This document shows, in pieces, positions 27,001 through 42,405 of a DNA stretch of 64,000 nt. This stretch comes from Euptelea pleiosperma (lineage: Eukaryota; Streptophyta; Magnoliopsida; Ranunculales; Eupteleaceae). The DNA is taken from positions 6,742,829 through 6,806,828 of the forward strand of contig CM068540.1 of the NCBI GenBank assembly GCA_035048495.1, read 5' to 3'. A program made the position numbers and the translations under genes. The notes beneath the pieces are model-generated. The model searched no databases. It was given only the letters and a program-made list of their open reading frames with translations, and was not told the DNA's origin. Position 1 is the stretch's first letter, and each line of letters begins with the position of its first letter.

Positions 27001-30000
27001 AACAATTCTTGGTGTCAGAGAACATGTATTTACAGGAAGGTATGTCTCCATGAATGTATCATTTTTACCCTTTTTTGTGTCAGTATATTTAATCTGTACT
27101 TCAATTTGTTTCTGTAATAATATTGTCATTATAATCTTAATTGCTTCTCTGTAATGAATTGCAGTGTCTCTTCTTTAGCTTCATTCATGTCCAACCAAGA
27201 AACGAGTTTTGTAACTTTAGGTCAGCGTGTTTTGGCGAATCCTCTGAAGTAAGTCCCTATTCCTGATATTTGTATGATTTGTTTTACTCAATGGGTCATA
27301 TTCAAATACAGACATAATCTGAGATCTTATCCAATATATAGGGTCCGCATGCATTATGGTCATCCCGATGTCTTTGATAGAGTTTTCCACATAACAAGAG
27401 GTGGTATCAGTAAGGCTTCACGTGTTATTAACATTAGTGAAGATATCTATGCAGGTAATGCTGTCTCGCTTACTGATTCCCATTGTGATGGATTATTTCC
27501 TTATTGTGCCATTTTTGTGGATAATTAAATCTAATGTTTTCAGAATTTACAATGAGAAGTTATTGATTTAGTTAGTAATGTTAAAGTACTAGTGAATGTT
27601 TGATCTCATGGTTGTGCAACCATGTACCAAATGACTGTCAATGGTAGTCTTTTGTCATGCTTATTAGTGCAAGTGGCCATTGAGTGGTATATGTTGTAAA
27701 CTAGATTGTCACCAGAAGTATAAGATTGAGAGAGAGAGAGAGAAAGAGTTGAGAGATTAGAAAGAGAAGAAGAAAAGTAGGGTTTTGGAGAGAGAATGGA
27801 GTGATTGAACTTATTGTTCAATCTCCTCTCAAGTGATATATATATATATATGATGGGGAAGACCCCTTGTACAAGTACAATAGAAATAGTGGTGGGTTAA
27901 GCGGGGGACCCACGAACTAAGAAAAGAGAGTTCGTGAGTTAAGTGGGTGGGACCCACACTTAACCCCCAAACATAAGGACATATCCTCCCCATGTGGGGA
28001 AGTGGGACGTAGCCCACTAAGTGCACCTTCACGTGGGGCCCACAATCCAACAAATCCAACTCTGCTCCTCAAGCTGTTGCGAAGATATCCATCATGCCCA
28101 ACTTGTCTATGAATGTATTAAGGATTGACTTATTTACTCCCTTAGCAAGTATTTCTACAACCTGCTCGTGTGTCCTCACATAAGGTGTACATATCAATCC
28201 TTGATGAAGTGTCGATCAACCTCAATATGCTTCGTCCTGTCATGCTGTACTAGGTTGTGATCTATGCTAATGGTTGCTTTATTGTCACAATAAAGGCTCA
28301 ATGGTTCTATTACCTTGATTCCCAGTTCCTCGAACATGATCTTCAACCAGAGGAATTCACACATGCCATGTGCCATGGAGCAAAACTCTATCTCTGCACT
28401 AGATCGGGCTACAACAGGTTGTTTCTTGCTGCACCAAGAAACCAAATTACCTCTCACAAAGGTGTAGTAACCTGATTTGGACCATTTATCAGTAACCGCC
28501 CCTGTCCAACCAACATCGCTGGATGCTTTCATCCTGAAATGTCCATCGTGTTCGAACAATATGCCCCAACCCAGAGACCCCTTGAGATACCGGAGTACTC
28601 TGTGAACTACTTCAAGGTGTAGTGACCCAGGTGAGTGCATATACCGGCTAATGACACTCACTACGTAGGCAATGTCAGGCTGTGTAAACTAGGTAGATCA
28701 ATTTGCCAACCAATCGTCAAAACATGGTAGCATCCGCAAGAAGATCACCATCCTCGAAGTTCAGCTGATGCATCTGATCTATAGGATTCTCTGTTGGTCG
28801 TGCTCCCAAGTACCCAGTTTCACTCAAGAAATCTAAGACATACTTCCTTTGAGATATAAAGATCCCTTTCAATGATCTAGCAACCTCAATCCCTAGAAAA
28901 TATTTTAATGGTTTTAGATCTTTTGTTTCAAACTCCGAAGACAAGAAAGTCTTTCGCTGCTTGATTTCTGTTGGATCACTACCCGTGATGACAATGTCAT
29001 CCACATAGACAAAGAGCGTTTTGGTATGGGTTTGCTGGTGCTTCACAAATAGTGTGTGATCTGCTTGACTCTATATATAGACAACTCTTTTGACTTCACT
29101 GTTGAACCGCTCAAACCATGTTGTTTTAACCCATACAAAGCTTCATTCAGTTTGCACGCCCTGTTTTCACGCTTCGAAAGTTTCAATCAAAGTGGCAACT
29201 TCATGTAAACTTCCTCTATCAGGTCTTTATGTAAGAAGGCATTCATTACATCCAATTGATGTAAAGGCCATGGCATGTTCGCAGTCAAGGACAGTAGAAC
29301 TCTGAGTGAGTTCATTTTGGCTACTGGTGCAAATGTCTCCTGATAATCAATCCCATTGGTTTAAGTGAATCTCTTTGCAACTAGGCGAGCTTTGTACATA
29401 TCAATGGAACCATCAGCATTATGTTTCACAGTGGAAACCCATTGCACCCTACAGATTTCTTCCATCTGGGTAATGGAACAAGATCCCATGTTTTGTTATT
29501 TTCAAGAGCATACATTTCGTCTATCATAGCCTATTTCCATTTTGGGTAGCTGAGAGTATTTGTAATGCTACTGTAATAACAAAGTTCTGATAAGATGGAG
29601 ATAGAGACTGATAAGAGATGAAGTGAGAAATAGGGTGCTCTATACACGTACACGCACCTTTACGATGTGCAGTGGGAAGATCCTCCTCTGGAGTAGGAGG
29701 TTCTGGAGGCTCATGAACTAAAGCAATCACAGATGCAATACCTGGAGCTAGATCTGAGGTTAGACTGGTAGGAACATAGCCAGTAACTTGTCTCATCTTC
29801 CTGGATCTGACGTACTCACATGTCTGCTGCAGTAGTAGAAGTGTCATTGTCAATTGTGGACTCGGGTTCTGGCATTGGAGTAAAGACTGTATCCGTGCCA
29901 GAAGACATAACAGGGACATGAACAAGCGTAGGAACTAGACTCTCTTCATCAATGTCATACTCCTCTTGAAGAGAGTCTGGAACACCAAAGAACGAAAGCG

Positions 30001-33000
30001 ACTCAGCAAAGGTGACGTCCATTGATATAAAAGCAGCGATAGGTTCCTAGATGATAGCACATGTACCCTTTTTGATTTGAAGAGTACCACAAAAAAATGC
30101 ATTTCAATTCTCGTGGATCTATTGTCACGGTAGTAACTTTGAACATGCACATCACCAACACATCCAAATATTTTTGGAGGAACAAAAAAACTAGGACGAT
30201 CAAGAACCTAAAGAGACATAGGAATCTAAAAATCGAGAAGCCGGGATGCCATGGAGCATGGTTTAAAATTTCGGAATGTTTCATTTCGTAAGAAAACCGA
30301 AACGAAACATTCGTATGTTTCGTATATTTCGTTTCGTTTTGTATAGTTTCGGAATGTTTCGTTTGTTTCGCCGAGACAATCCGATACAGTCTAAAAATAT
30401 AAAATAAAAATATGATTTCATGATTTTGGAAATATTTCGAAATGTTTCGTTTTTTTACCATTTTTTCAATGTTTCGTTTCGTTTCGAAGTTTGTTTCGTT
30501 TTTTCACTTGACTGGGACATTCCTTAGAAACGAACCTTGGGTAGGAGGCATGAAGAACCGATTCGGACTTGCATCCCAAGACGAAGGGCACGCGGGCACG
30601 CTCAACCTCAAGAAGATGACATTTTTTTTCACTCGACTTTCCCATTTTGTTGAGGTGTCGAAGAATAGGAGGTTTGATGCACAATGCCATGAGAGGCGAA
30701 TTAGTCTTTAAGCCCCCTATCCAAATATTCACCCCATTGTCAGAACGAAGGACCTTTAGTGGAGTATCAAATTGATTGTCAACCATCATATGAAATATCT
30801 GAAAGATGGAAAAACCTCATCTTTCGTTTTTATAAGATACACCTAAGTACATCCGTTGAAGTCATCCACAAAAGTAACAAAGTAGCGATATCCAAATAAA
30901 GACGACATTGGGGTATGACCAATAGAGATAGGAACACTGCTTTTATTTTCACAGTGAAATTGAATTGTGGACATTGATGAAAAAGCAGGAAAGACACGCT
31001 TCAGCACTGACACATGAACATGACCAAGCCGGTTATGCAAAAGCATTAACTGGTCTTTATTGACTCGACTATTACTACTGGTGCCGCAGGTGGCTCCTGT
31101 CTAGCTGTAGTGCGCTAGCAAGGATTTGGGCTCAGTCCTGGAGGACGCCCATGTAACTCCCAGTATGTGTCTCTAATATGGCCCAGACGACCACAATTAT
31201 CATACTTAGGTCGCTTTCTTTCTTCACCTAGCTTCTTCTGGCAATTTCTGACCCTTCTGAGACATAGATGCAAGGGTAGATCGATCCTGAGAGTTACTTC
31301 CACTATGAAACAGCATTGCAGAGCGCCGGCTTTCCTCCCCCTAGATATAAGTATAGACCTAGGCAAGAGACGTAGGAATTCTCCCAAGAATCTGAACATG
31401 TGCTCCAACGAGACTAGGATGAAGGCCAGAGAGCAATTGAAAAATCCAGGAATTTTCAACAAGAGCTTTGAAGGACTTCACATTTGCCGCACAAACAGGG
31501 GTATGTCTAACTTTGATAGTGGTCCATCTCCTCCCATTTGCTTTGTAGGGAAGCATAATAGGTACCTAGCTTCAGCTCCCCTTGTTGAAGACAAACAATC
31601 TCTTGCTCCAACTCATAAAACTTATTAAAGTTTCTCACCTGTGAGTAGGTTTGAGAGATAGATTCCCAAACCTCCTTCGTCATAGGTAGAAACATGAAAC
31701 CTTTGCTGATCTGAGGTTGCATAGAGTAAGCCATGACATCATAGTTAGGTTTTCCATAACCCTTTCTTGTGATACGTCTCAGTGGTAGCAGGTTCTTCAG
31801 CTTCCGCAGTAAGATATTCGCTATAACCTCATACTCCGATATACATAAGAGCATACGTCTTCTATTCAAGGAAATTTGTTTCATCCAGTCCAACTGTAGT
31901 AATGCATAAGTGTGGATTATGGTCTTCGTGAGACCTATGGGGCAATCATTCAGAGGGTCCCTAGGAGCATGGTTTTAAAATTCGACAAAATTCAGCTAAA
32001 TTAGCCGAATTAATTCCGAATTTTGAATCACCGAATTAAAGTGTACATGTATTAAAAAATTTACAAAAATTCGCCGAATTAATTCGCTTAATTCGAAATA
32101 AATAGTGAAAAAATTAGGCTAATTTCTCGAAGTTTAGCCTTTTTTAGTAAAAAAAATTGTAAAAAATTGCCGAATTAATTAGTTGGATTAATTCGAAGTA
32201 AATAGTAAACAGTAAATTAGTTGGATTAATGTCAAAACGTTGCCGTAAAATACTAATTTTTAAGGATATGATAAAACAAGAATGAGAAAATACTTATAAC
32301 TCATTATATCATAAAAAAATCACTTAGAGCAACCTAAGCAAGATTAATATCGTTTCACTCATTTTGGCAAAAATTCCCTAAATTTCTTTAAGTTATCTAA
32401 TTTTTACAGAAATTCTCTAAATCGAATTCAACTTCCCCGAATTAATTCTGAATTTTAACTGACCGAAGTTTAAGGCGAAGTCGAAGTTTAGAACCTTAGT
32501 AGTTCATCATACCAGTGTCGTGTCGTGTCGACACGGATACGGACACCGGACACTCTACCGACACGTATCCCCATGTATCCTTCATAAAAAGTTGAAAAAA
32601 TTAGAAAAAATAAAAAATTTGAACTACAAAATAGGATACTCGTATCTGTATCCGTGTCCTTGATTTTGAAAAATTTCGAGTCGTATCCCAGCTTCCCGTA
32701 TCCGTGCCCATATCCATATCTGTATCTGGGCATCATAGCTCATATGTTATCAAACTATAATAAACAACCATATGGTGTGTACAAATGTTGTCCATAAACA
32801 CTGTAGCACGAATTACTTAGTGAAATATTGCAATAGTTCCAGTGTAACTAATGTTTTTTGTTGGGTTTCCTTGAAATGGAAATATTTCCCAAAATAAACA
32901 AAATGTAATACCCTGGTGACCACTACAAGGTCAGGGTAAGAGATTGTGAAGTGCCTTAACAAGCATCTCATTTTCTAACACAATATTCAAACACTCCATC

Positions 33001-36000
33001 CTCAACATCACAATTCCTATTACTTGGCTTCTCTTTTTCAAATTGAATCAGAAAATGGATTCAACTATAAAACACTGAAGAATCCCTTTTTGGTCTCCAG
33101 TGTATTTGTAACTTCCTTTGGTCATTTGAAGTTGTTATTGCGAATAAGATCTTAATTACTTGTTTAATTTATGATTTTACATTGTAAGTCGTTATCTTTT
33201 ATCTGGGTACCAATGCCAAAGTAGCATAAACTGCTTTTAAGTTAGTTAAAAAATGTAAGAAGTTTTCCGGTATCTCTAATTTGTTAGCTTATGTTCAGGG
33301 TTCAATTCAACTCTTCGCCAAGGAAATGTTACCCATCATGAATACATTCAGGTGAAACTGGACAATTGGTTTATTTGATGAATATATATGGCTATGGTAT
33401 AAAAAAAATGAATATACATGGCTAGGAATTTGCTTATTTCAAATCTACAGGTTGGAAAAGGACGAGATGTTGGGCTCAATCAGATTGCTGTATTTGAGGG
33501 GAAAGTGGCTGGTGGCAATGGTGAACAAGTTCTTAGCAGGGACGTTTACAGACTTGGGCAGTTTTTTGATTTCTTCCGCATGCTTTCATTCTACTTTACC
33601 ACCGTGGGATACTATTTTTGTACCATGGTATGCTACTTTTGCATTGCATGTAGATATTTTATTCCACCATTGCCACATTAAGCGCTAATTTTCTCGAGTT
33701 TCAGTCCTAATCAGGTGGCTTGAGTTGTCATTTTTATTTCAAAAACTTGAGGAAAATGTTCCAATTATGTATCAATTTTTTTTTTTTGTAGGTATAGTTT
33801 TTTTTACTTCCGTAAGCCTGTGTGAAACTAGGAATTTATACCAGCCTTTTGTTAAAAAGGGGTACTGTTTATTTGTTGAAAGATTCCATGCTTATTGAAT
33901 TTTAAACAGATAATCACAATCAACTGTAGACATGATAACAGCAGCAAAGGAAATAAACCTTGGTATCTTTACAAAGTTGTTTCATTTACTTCTTTTCTTT
34001 TTAATTTAACACAACTGCAGTGTTGTGCAGGAAATAGCATCAGAAAATCTGAAATCCATGTTAGTGGGTCTAGAGATGCCAGTCAAACTTACTAGACAAT
34101 ACTGATCTACTAATAATATAACCTATATAAAAAATGGTCATAGTGTGGACAGTTTTTTTTTATTTTGATAACTACTATCTTACCACTTACGGTATTCTAG
34201 ATTTCAACTTACCATTATTAAATAGCTGTTAACCGGGTATCGTTTCTATTTTTGCCAGGAATGAGTTGATGCTGAAACTGAGATTTAGAACTTTTTCCTC
34301 AAATGCTTTAATGTGTTATGGTTTTAAATTTCAACATATGTTGTAAAATTTCTTATGACATATTTCCAAAATCTGAACTTTCAATTTGAAATGCTATGGG
34401 TAGTTATAACAATTCATATGTTGTAGAATATCATAACATTTGGCCAAATGGAAATGTTAGGTGAGCATAGTATGTTTTTGAATTTATTTACTTATGTTAC
34501 GTGATTGTTGAACAATGATAGGTGGTGAATCCGACTCTAAAACTCTTTGTTATTTGCATCTGTACGTTTCAATTGCAATTTATCTTGATTTTCTTATTCA
34601 ATATGGTTATTTGGGTTCATATGATGAGTTCTAAGTGTGTGCGCACTTTTCATCGTTGTGTTATCATTTCCTAAATTATTAATGCATGTGTCATTTAGTT
34701 TTCATAATGTTTCGTTAATTTTGGAATTTTTTTTCAATGTTATGTATCTTCAACTTCCACTTCCACTGGGAGTGAACTATAATACCTTGCACTGTGTGCA
34801 TGTGAATATAGATTACCACTATTAAATACTACTGTAAATAAAAAGCAACAACACAAAATGTATTCACGGAAATGTATGACGGTATGAGAGATGTTTGTGC
34901 CATATTATAATCACCACAGAAAGAGAGAGATGCACGTAATTCCTAACGTATGAGCTTGAGTCTTTAAATGGGAAAGAACCTCGTGGAAACTTTTGAAACA
35001 ATGAATAATGAGCTAAACATGGATTTTCTTTTCAAGCAAAGCGTCTATGTTACATATGGCAGTTTGTGATTATTGAGCCCTGAGGTGTAACTATGACCTT
35101 TATAATTTACTTTGTTTCATTCGTCAATAACTATGGTTGTTTTTATGTTTGTGCAGCTAACGGTGCTGACTGTATACGCTTTTCTTTATGGGAAGACATA
35201 TTTGGTGAGTTGGTTTTCATTTGTCTAAATATGCAAATCATATTGCGATAATGCAACTAATGAAATCTTCTGATGCCTAGCGCATTTTTTGAAGAAATGC
35301 TGCTAGAAGGACATGTATCGTTCATATCTTTCCGTAATTTAGTCAAGCATGTGTAGTTTACTTGGAGATGTCATGCATTAATCAAGGCCTTGTAATCAGT
35401 GCAATATTCCAATTTTCCAAATATTGCATAAAATTCGTTCATAGTTTATAACCCATATTTCCATCTTGCACAATTTTTGGATGGTTATTGATTTTGGAGT
35501 TCAAGCTGTGTATTATAAAATGTATTTATTACCCAACTAAAGTAAGATGTGGACTAGCTACTTATCTTTTAAAAAAGAGGTTAGAAATGTTTTCATCCCT
35601 ACATATCTAATCTTTATCATGATCTATTATCTGTTGCTCATGGTAATATGTGGATCATCATGCTTCTTTTTCGTGATTAATGGTTAATGAATGTCATGGT
35701 TCAGCAACTGCTTTCTTTTTCCCTCTTTTTATTTTTGTCTAATATGTTAAATCACATCATTTTAATAGACAATTGCGACTGTATTTTACTTTCATATATT
35801 ATTCCCTCATGTCACGTTGAAACTGACGCACTGTCTTGTTCCAGGCGCTCTCCGGAGTTGGTGCATCTATTCAGGAAAAAGCTGATGTATTGCAGAACAC
35901 TGCCCTCAGTGCTGCACTCAATACACAGTTTCTCTTCCAAATTGGTGTCTTCACTGCAATCCCAATGGTTTTGGGTTTCATTCTGGAACAGGGTTTTCTA

Positions 36001-39000
36001 AGGGTATATGTTATTCTTATCAACCTGAAACTGAGGTCCTTTGCGATGTTTATTGTCAAATTAAACAAGTTTCCATCTCTTATCAACATTCTCAATCTTT
36101 CAAATTTCATGCATAGACATGCATTTTTGAGCATATGTGCCAAGTAATGTTTCCTGCAAAAAACACAAATCTGTTTTGTACAATAATTGCATTTGTAAGA
36201 ATTGCTTATTGTAGAATATTAAGTTTATGCTTCTTACTTGAAAGTAGAATCAACTCGATACCTTGAAAAAGAGCAAGGACAGAGAAAATAGACTACAGAT
36301 ACCACTTAGGAGTAATTTCTTAAAGGCTTTATTCACTTCCTTTTAATCTTTAAGGTCTCTTGGGTTAAAATATTAAAGAGGAACAAAAAAATCAAAAAAC
36401 TAAAAAATGACCTGTAGTTGGCGGTTGAGCTCCATTAAAATGATCTTGTCTATATTGAAAGACTTAGCAAGAAGCATGTTACAAAATTGTTTAATTAGTA
36501 GAAACACAATTAATATTCTTTGTTTAGTATTTAAAGTTTCGGAAAGACCAAAAGTACAAGCATAGGAGTCATTGTAAATGTGCCCCCTGTTTTTATTCAG
36601 ATCGTAAGTTTCTAATTGTGAATCTCTCTAATCATAAGATTCACATACGCAATCGTAGGATTTTTATCTAAAAGGATTCATACCTAAGATTCAAATCGTT
36701 TGGGTTAAGATTTGATTTGAATCTTAAAGATTCAAATCATAAATTATAGTATTTTCTTATCACACTGATTTTAATAATATAATATCATATCATTTTTAAG
36801 CTATATATCAGACATTTATTCCGTTCCTTTTCTTTTGATATGCGCTCTTGAGGATTTCAGCAATATATGATAATTTTTCTGACGTTTCTTTGTTTCGAGA
36901 GGAATATAAAAGTATTTGAGCTCTTTGAAGAACATGCACCTCATGCAATGAGCAATGCCCTAAATTCCGTTTATATCATCCAATGAAATTCTCTTCATGA
37001 TTTCTCTATCTTCGTACTCGCATTATCTATCTAGCAGTAGGAAGGCATTGCTGTTACCTCTTCAATACTGATGTTTGCATTGCTGTTGAAGCATACTTTT
37101 TAGCGTCAACTGTATCAGACTATCAAGTGATTCCTTTTGCAGGCAGTTGTCAATTTTTTGACAATGCAGCTTCAGCTTTGTACCGTCTTTTTCACATTTT
37201 CTCTGGGCACAAGAACTCATTATTTTGGTCGGACAATTCTCCATGGTGGTGCAAGGGCAAGTTCTCACTTCCTCATCCTGTTGTACTATTTTTCTTTTAG
37301 AAAGAGAAAAAAAAGAACAATCAATTGACATTTTTATCTCTCAACAGTATCAAGCAACTGGTAGAGGGTTTGTGGTCCGCCATATAAAATTTTCAGAGAA
37401 TTATAGGCTTTACTCCCGTAGTCATTTTGTTAAAGGGTTTGTAGTCTCTGTCACCCATATCATTTTTTTTTGACGAATTATGTTACCCTATCATCAAGTG
37501 CATGTATTAGAACTGGAGCTTTTTTTTTTAATTTTTATTGTCCTAAAATGTGTAGATTAGAAGTTGTGCTTTTGTTGGTGGTATACCTCGCATATGGATA
37601 TGATGAAGGCGGCGCATTATCCTATATTCTTCTTACTGTTAGCAGTTGGGTCATGGCACTTTCTTGGCTTTTTGCTCCCTATTTGTTCAATCCATCTGGT
37701 TTTGAATGGCAGAAGTAAGCACTTTGTTTTTAATTTTTTTTTAATTTAGATTAGTTTTTCACTGTGGTATTGAGGAATGAAATTTTCCTGTCCATCTCAG
37801 GATAGTGGAGGACTTTAGAGACTGGACAAATTGGCTCCTTTATAGAGGCGGAATTGGGGTTAAGGGAGTGGAAAGCTGGGAAGCTTGGTGGGATGAAGAA
37901 CTGGTATTCCTTCTGCTTCTTGGTCTTTGCATGTGTTGCTTGAAAATTTATTGCAATTATTTCACAATGGTGAATTATTCTCATATATGATCACTCTTTT
38001 CTCCACGGTGTTTTCATGTAATGGCCTGGCCAGTGCTTATAATTGTAACATCACATTTTCGACATGACTTTTGTAATTCCAGACTACATCATGATAATTC
38101 ATAATAGTATTGTGTTGCCTGAAGCATGTTCACTCACATAAGGATGGTATGTACAAGTGTATAAGAAGCTAGTTGAAATCAATGGAGATTAGTTCTAAGG
38201 TTTGAATATAGGGTTTCAAGATAGAAGAAGAGTAGAGAGAAGAGAGAGAGAATAGGATGTCATGCTTAGCTCAAATAACTCCATAATTCTTATTTATATG
38301 GGGAAAACATTCCAAGGACAAGTATACCCCTCATATTGAGAGGTATTTACAGAACTACCCTTTACATGTAAAATACGCCTAAATACGTATATGATAACAC
38401 GCCCCCTCAAGTTGGTGCATGGATATCCCCCATGCCCAACTTGTTGAGACACTTGCGAAGTTTCCAACTAGGAACTCCCTTAGTAAACACATCGACAATT
38501 TGCTCATCTGTTTTCACAAAAGGAGTACACTTCTCCAGAAACAATCTTTTCCCCGATGAAGTGGCGATCCACTTCAATATGGTTGGCCCGATCATGTTGA
38601 ATTGGATTGTAAGCAATACTAATGGCGACTTTGTTGTCACAATACGAACTCACTAACTAAGCATTAGATAGGGAATTCTAATTTAGCCACAAGGATTTTT
38701 AACCATAGCATTTCACACAAACCATGGGCCATTGCTCAGAACTCTGCTTCTGCACTGGATCTAGGAACCATAGGTTGTTTCTTGCTCCTCCAAGTAACCA
38801 GATTGCCTCCAACGAAGGTGCAATAGCCGGAGGTAGATCTCTTGTCATCTTTGGCACCTACCCAATCTGCATCAATATAGGACTCTACCCTCATATGGCC
38901 ATTCTTCTTGAACAGTAAGGCTCTACTAGGAGCAAATTTGAGATACCTCAAGATCCTGTTTGCTGCCTCTAAATGAATGTCCCTGGGTTAGTGGATGTAT

Positions 39001-42000
39001 TGACTGATAACACTCACGGCATACGCAATATCGGGTCTAGTCAGGGAGAGAGATCAATCTCCCAATTAGCCTCTGAAAATTTCCTACATCCTGAGTAGTT
39101 CACCGTCGACATCGCCCAACTTGTGATTCCGCTCTATAGGAATCTCCACTAGCTTAGCTCCCAGCTTCCCAGAATCTCTTAATACTTCATTTGAGAGAGA
39201 AAAACTCTCTCTTCCCTAGTAAAGGAACAAGATCCCATGTTCTATTTTTTTCAAGAGCATGCATTTCGTCTATCATAGCCTCTTTCCACTTTGGGTGACT
39301 GAGAACATCTGCAATATTGGATAGTAAAGAGACATAACATTGTACTAACGAAGTTTTGCTGATATGGAGACAGACTCAGAAGAAACAAAGTGAGAAATAG
39401 GGTGCTCTGTAAACGTATGCACACCCTTACAAAGTGCAATGGAAAGATCCTCCTCTGGAGTAGGAGGTTCTGGAGGCTCATGAACTAAAGCAAGGACATA
39501 AGCAATACCTAGAGTTGGATCCGAAGGTAGACTAGCAGGAACAAAGTCAGTAACTTGTGGGTCTAATTTGTCACGAGAATGACGATGGACATGCACGTAG
39601 CAACACACTCAAATATTTTTGGAGGAACAAGAAAAACAGGACGACCAAGAACCAGAAGAGAAATAGGAGTCTAAAAACCGAGAACTCGGGATGGCATCCA
39701 ATTGATAAGCGATACAGACCAGCAAGATTTTGAAACTTGCATCCCAAGACGAAGGGCACGCTCAACCTCAAGAAGATGACAGTTATTTCACTCGGCTCTC
39801 CCATTTTGTTGAGGTGTCAAAGGACCTGAGGTTTGTTGCACAATGCCATGAGAGGAAAAATTGTCTTTCAGTCCCCCATCCAAATTTTCAACCCCATTTT
39901 CAGAACGAAGAATCTTTAGTGGAGTATCGAACTGAGTGGAGATCATCTTCTGAAATATCGGAAAGATGGGAAAAACCTCATCTTTTGTTTTCATGAGACA
40001 CCCAGGTACATCCATTGAAGATCCACAAAAGTATCAAAATAGCGATATCCAAATAAAGACGTCACTGACGTAGGACCCCACACATCATAATGCACAATAG
40101 AGAATTGAACATTGCTTTTATTTTAACTAATAGGAAAAACAAAACAATAGGCCAATTCACACGTTTCACAATGAAACTAAACGGTAGTGGTAGACATAGA
40201 AGAAAAAATAGAAAAGACATTTCAAAATTGACACAGGGACGTGACCAAGCTGGTTATGCCAAAGCATTAACTGGTTTTTAGCCTTGACTCCAGATCCTGA
40301 AACACTTAGTGAGAAGGAAAAAATGTTATACTGCAATTAACACTCTTGGTAAGACTACTAACAAATAGCAAGTTAGTAGTAAACTGAGGAACATGCAGAA
40401 TTGATGACATGGTTAGTACTGGAGAGCCATGAACATTCCCTTTTTCTAGAAATAGAAGAAATAGTGACATCAGGAATCCTAACTTTGTCTTAACAAGAAC
40501 AAATATTATAACTGGAAAAAACAGAAGACATACGAATTATATGATGAGATGCTCCTGAATCGATAATCCAAGGAGGACTGGAATGAGCAGTAGAGACAAA
40601 GAAAGAAGACCCAGTACCTGTTTGAGCAAAGGTAGATGTGGAAGTGGAAGCTTGGCTAATGAGTTGGGCCATGATAAGTCGAAGCCATTCAAGATCTCCA
40701 GAGGTAAAAGAATCCATGTCCCCAGAGGGTGGTGTTGTGGGGGCAGTTTCTTGAGTCACTTGTGTCGCAGGTGGCCCCTGTCTAGCTGTAGTGCACTGGT
40801 GAGGATTTGGGCCCAGTCCTAGAGGACGCCCATGTAGCTCCCAGCAGGTGTCTTTGATGTGGCCTAGATGACCACAGTGATCACACTTGGGTCATTTTCT
40901 GGATTCTTTAGTCGATTCCTGACCCTCTGAGACAAATGCAAGGGTGGATCGATTCTGAGAGTCAGTCCCACTACGTAAATGCATAGAAGAGCGCTGGCTT
41001 TCCTCCCCCCTGGATATAAGCATAGACCTAGGCAAGAGACGTAGGAGTTTTGCCAAGAATCTGAACACATGCTCCCTCGAAAGCTAGGATGAAGGCCGAA
41101 GAGGAATTGGAAAATCTGGGACTGTTCAACAGCACAAATAGAGAAGTGGTCCATTTCTGATAGTGGTATAACTCTGATAGTGGTCAATTTCTTCCATTTG
41201 CTTTGTAGGGAAGCATATTAGGTACCCAGTTTAAGCTCCCCTTGTCGAAGACAAGCAATCTCTTGCTCCAACTCATAAAGCTTTCCGAAGTTTCCCACCT
41301 GTGAGTAGGTTTGAGATACATACTCTCAAACCTCCTTCGTCGTGGTAGAAACGTGAAACCTTTGTTGATCTTTGGTTGCATAGAGTGTAAAAGCTATGAC
41401 ATCACAATGAGGTTTTCCATAACCCATTTCTTGTGAGACTTGTCAATGGTAGCAGGTTCTTCTGCATCCCCATCCATAACCACGTCCTCCAAGAGCAGAC
41501 GTCTTCCATTCAAGGAAATTTGTTCCATCCAGTCACACTATAGTAATGCATGTGTGGATTATGGTCTCCATGAAACCCATGAGACGATGAACCATCCTCA
41601 AGAAATGAAACTTCTAAGGAAGTCATCGCAACGAAAGGTCGGGAAAAACAGAACTATAGATCAAGAGATTCAAAAAATCTAAAACGAAGTTGGAAGGTCC
41701 CTATGGGCACAATAGGAGGTGCAGCTAGGTAGGGAGGCCTAAAAAAATATCGAAAAAAATAAAAACCCAAAATTTTGTCCGGAGAGAGCTTTGGGTGATA
41801 TTTGGAATCAGAGATCCGATGATCAAAAAAATTCCAAATTGAATCCTGTAGATCCCAAAAAGGCCTATGAGAGGGGCGGTTAGGGTAGAAAACCCTGGAA
41901 TGACACATATCTCGAGGAAAAATAAAAACCAAAATTCCTTAATATACGAATTTTTCAGAAAAAACTAAAAAAATCCTAGAGAAAGGGGATGCAATGGATC

Positions 42001-42331
42001 TCTGATGTAATTGATAGCTAAAAACTTACCAGGAATGATAGATTTCTGGTCTTTTTGCTTCAGAAAAGATCCACGAATCTCGTAGGAAGATACTCTGCGA
42101 TTTGTTGAAATCTTACCCAAACTCTAAATACCCACATATTCTCGTAGATCATAAAGGTGAATCTAGGGGACAAGAATATATGCCTAGAGTAACCATGCTT
42201 TGATACAATGTTTTAAACTAGATTGTCACTAGAAGTGTAAGATTGAGAGAGAGTTAAGATATTAGAAAAAGAAGAATAATATGGTTTTGGAGAGAGAATG
42301 GAGTGATTGAATTTATTGTTCAATCTCCTCT

Positions 42332-42405
<74 letters not shown>

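Noticed and set aside
27720..27860. GA and TA runs as possible CRISPR-like or regulatory repeats
   Set aside because: They are simple microsatellites within an LTR in a plant genome; no spaced direct repeats exist.
32488..32736. Conserved Gly/Tyr/Asp-rich peptide, similar to one at 51625-51846
   Set aside because: Both peptides are chance translations of the GATACGG-word MITE; conservation is that of the DNA repeat, with no start context or domain.
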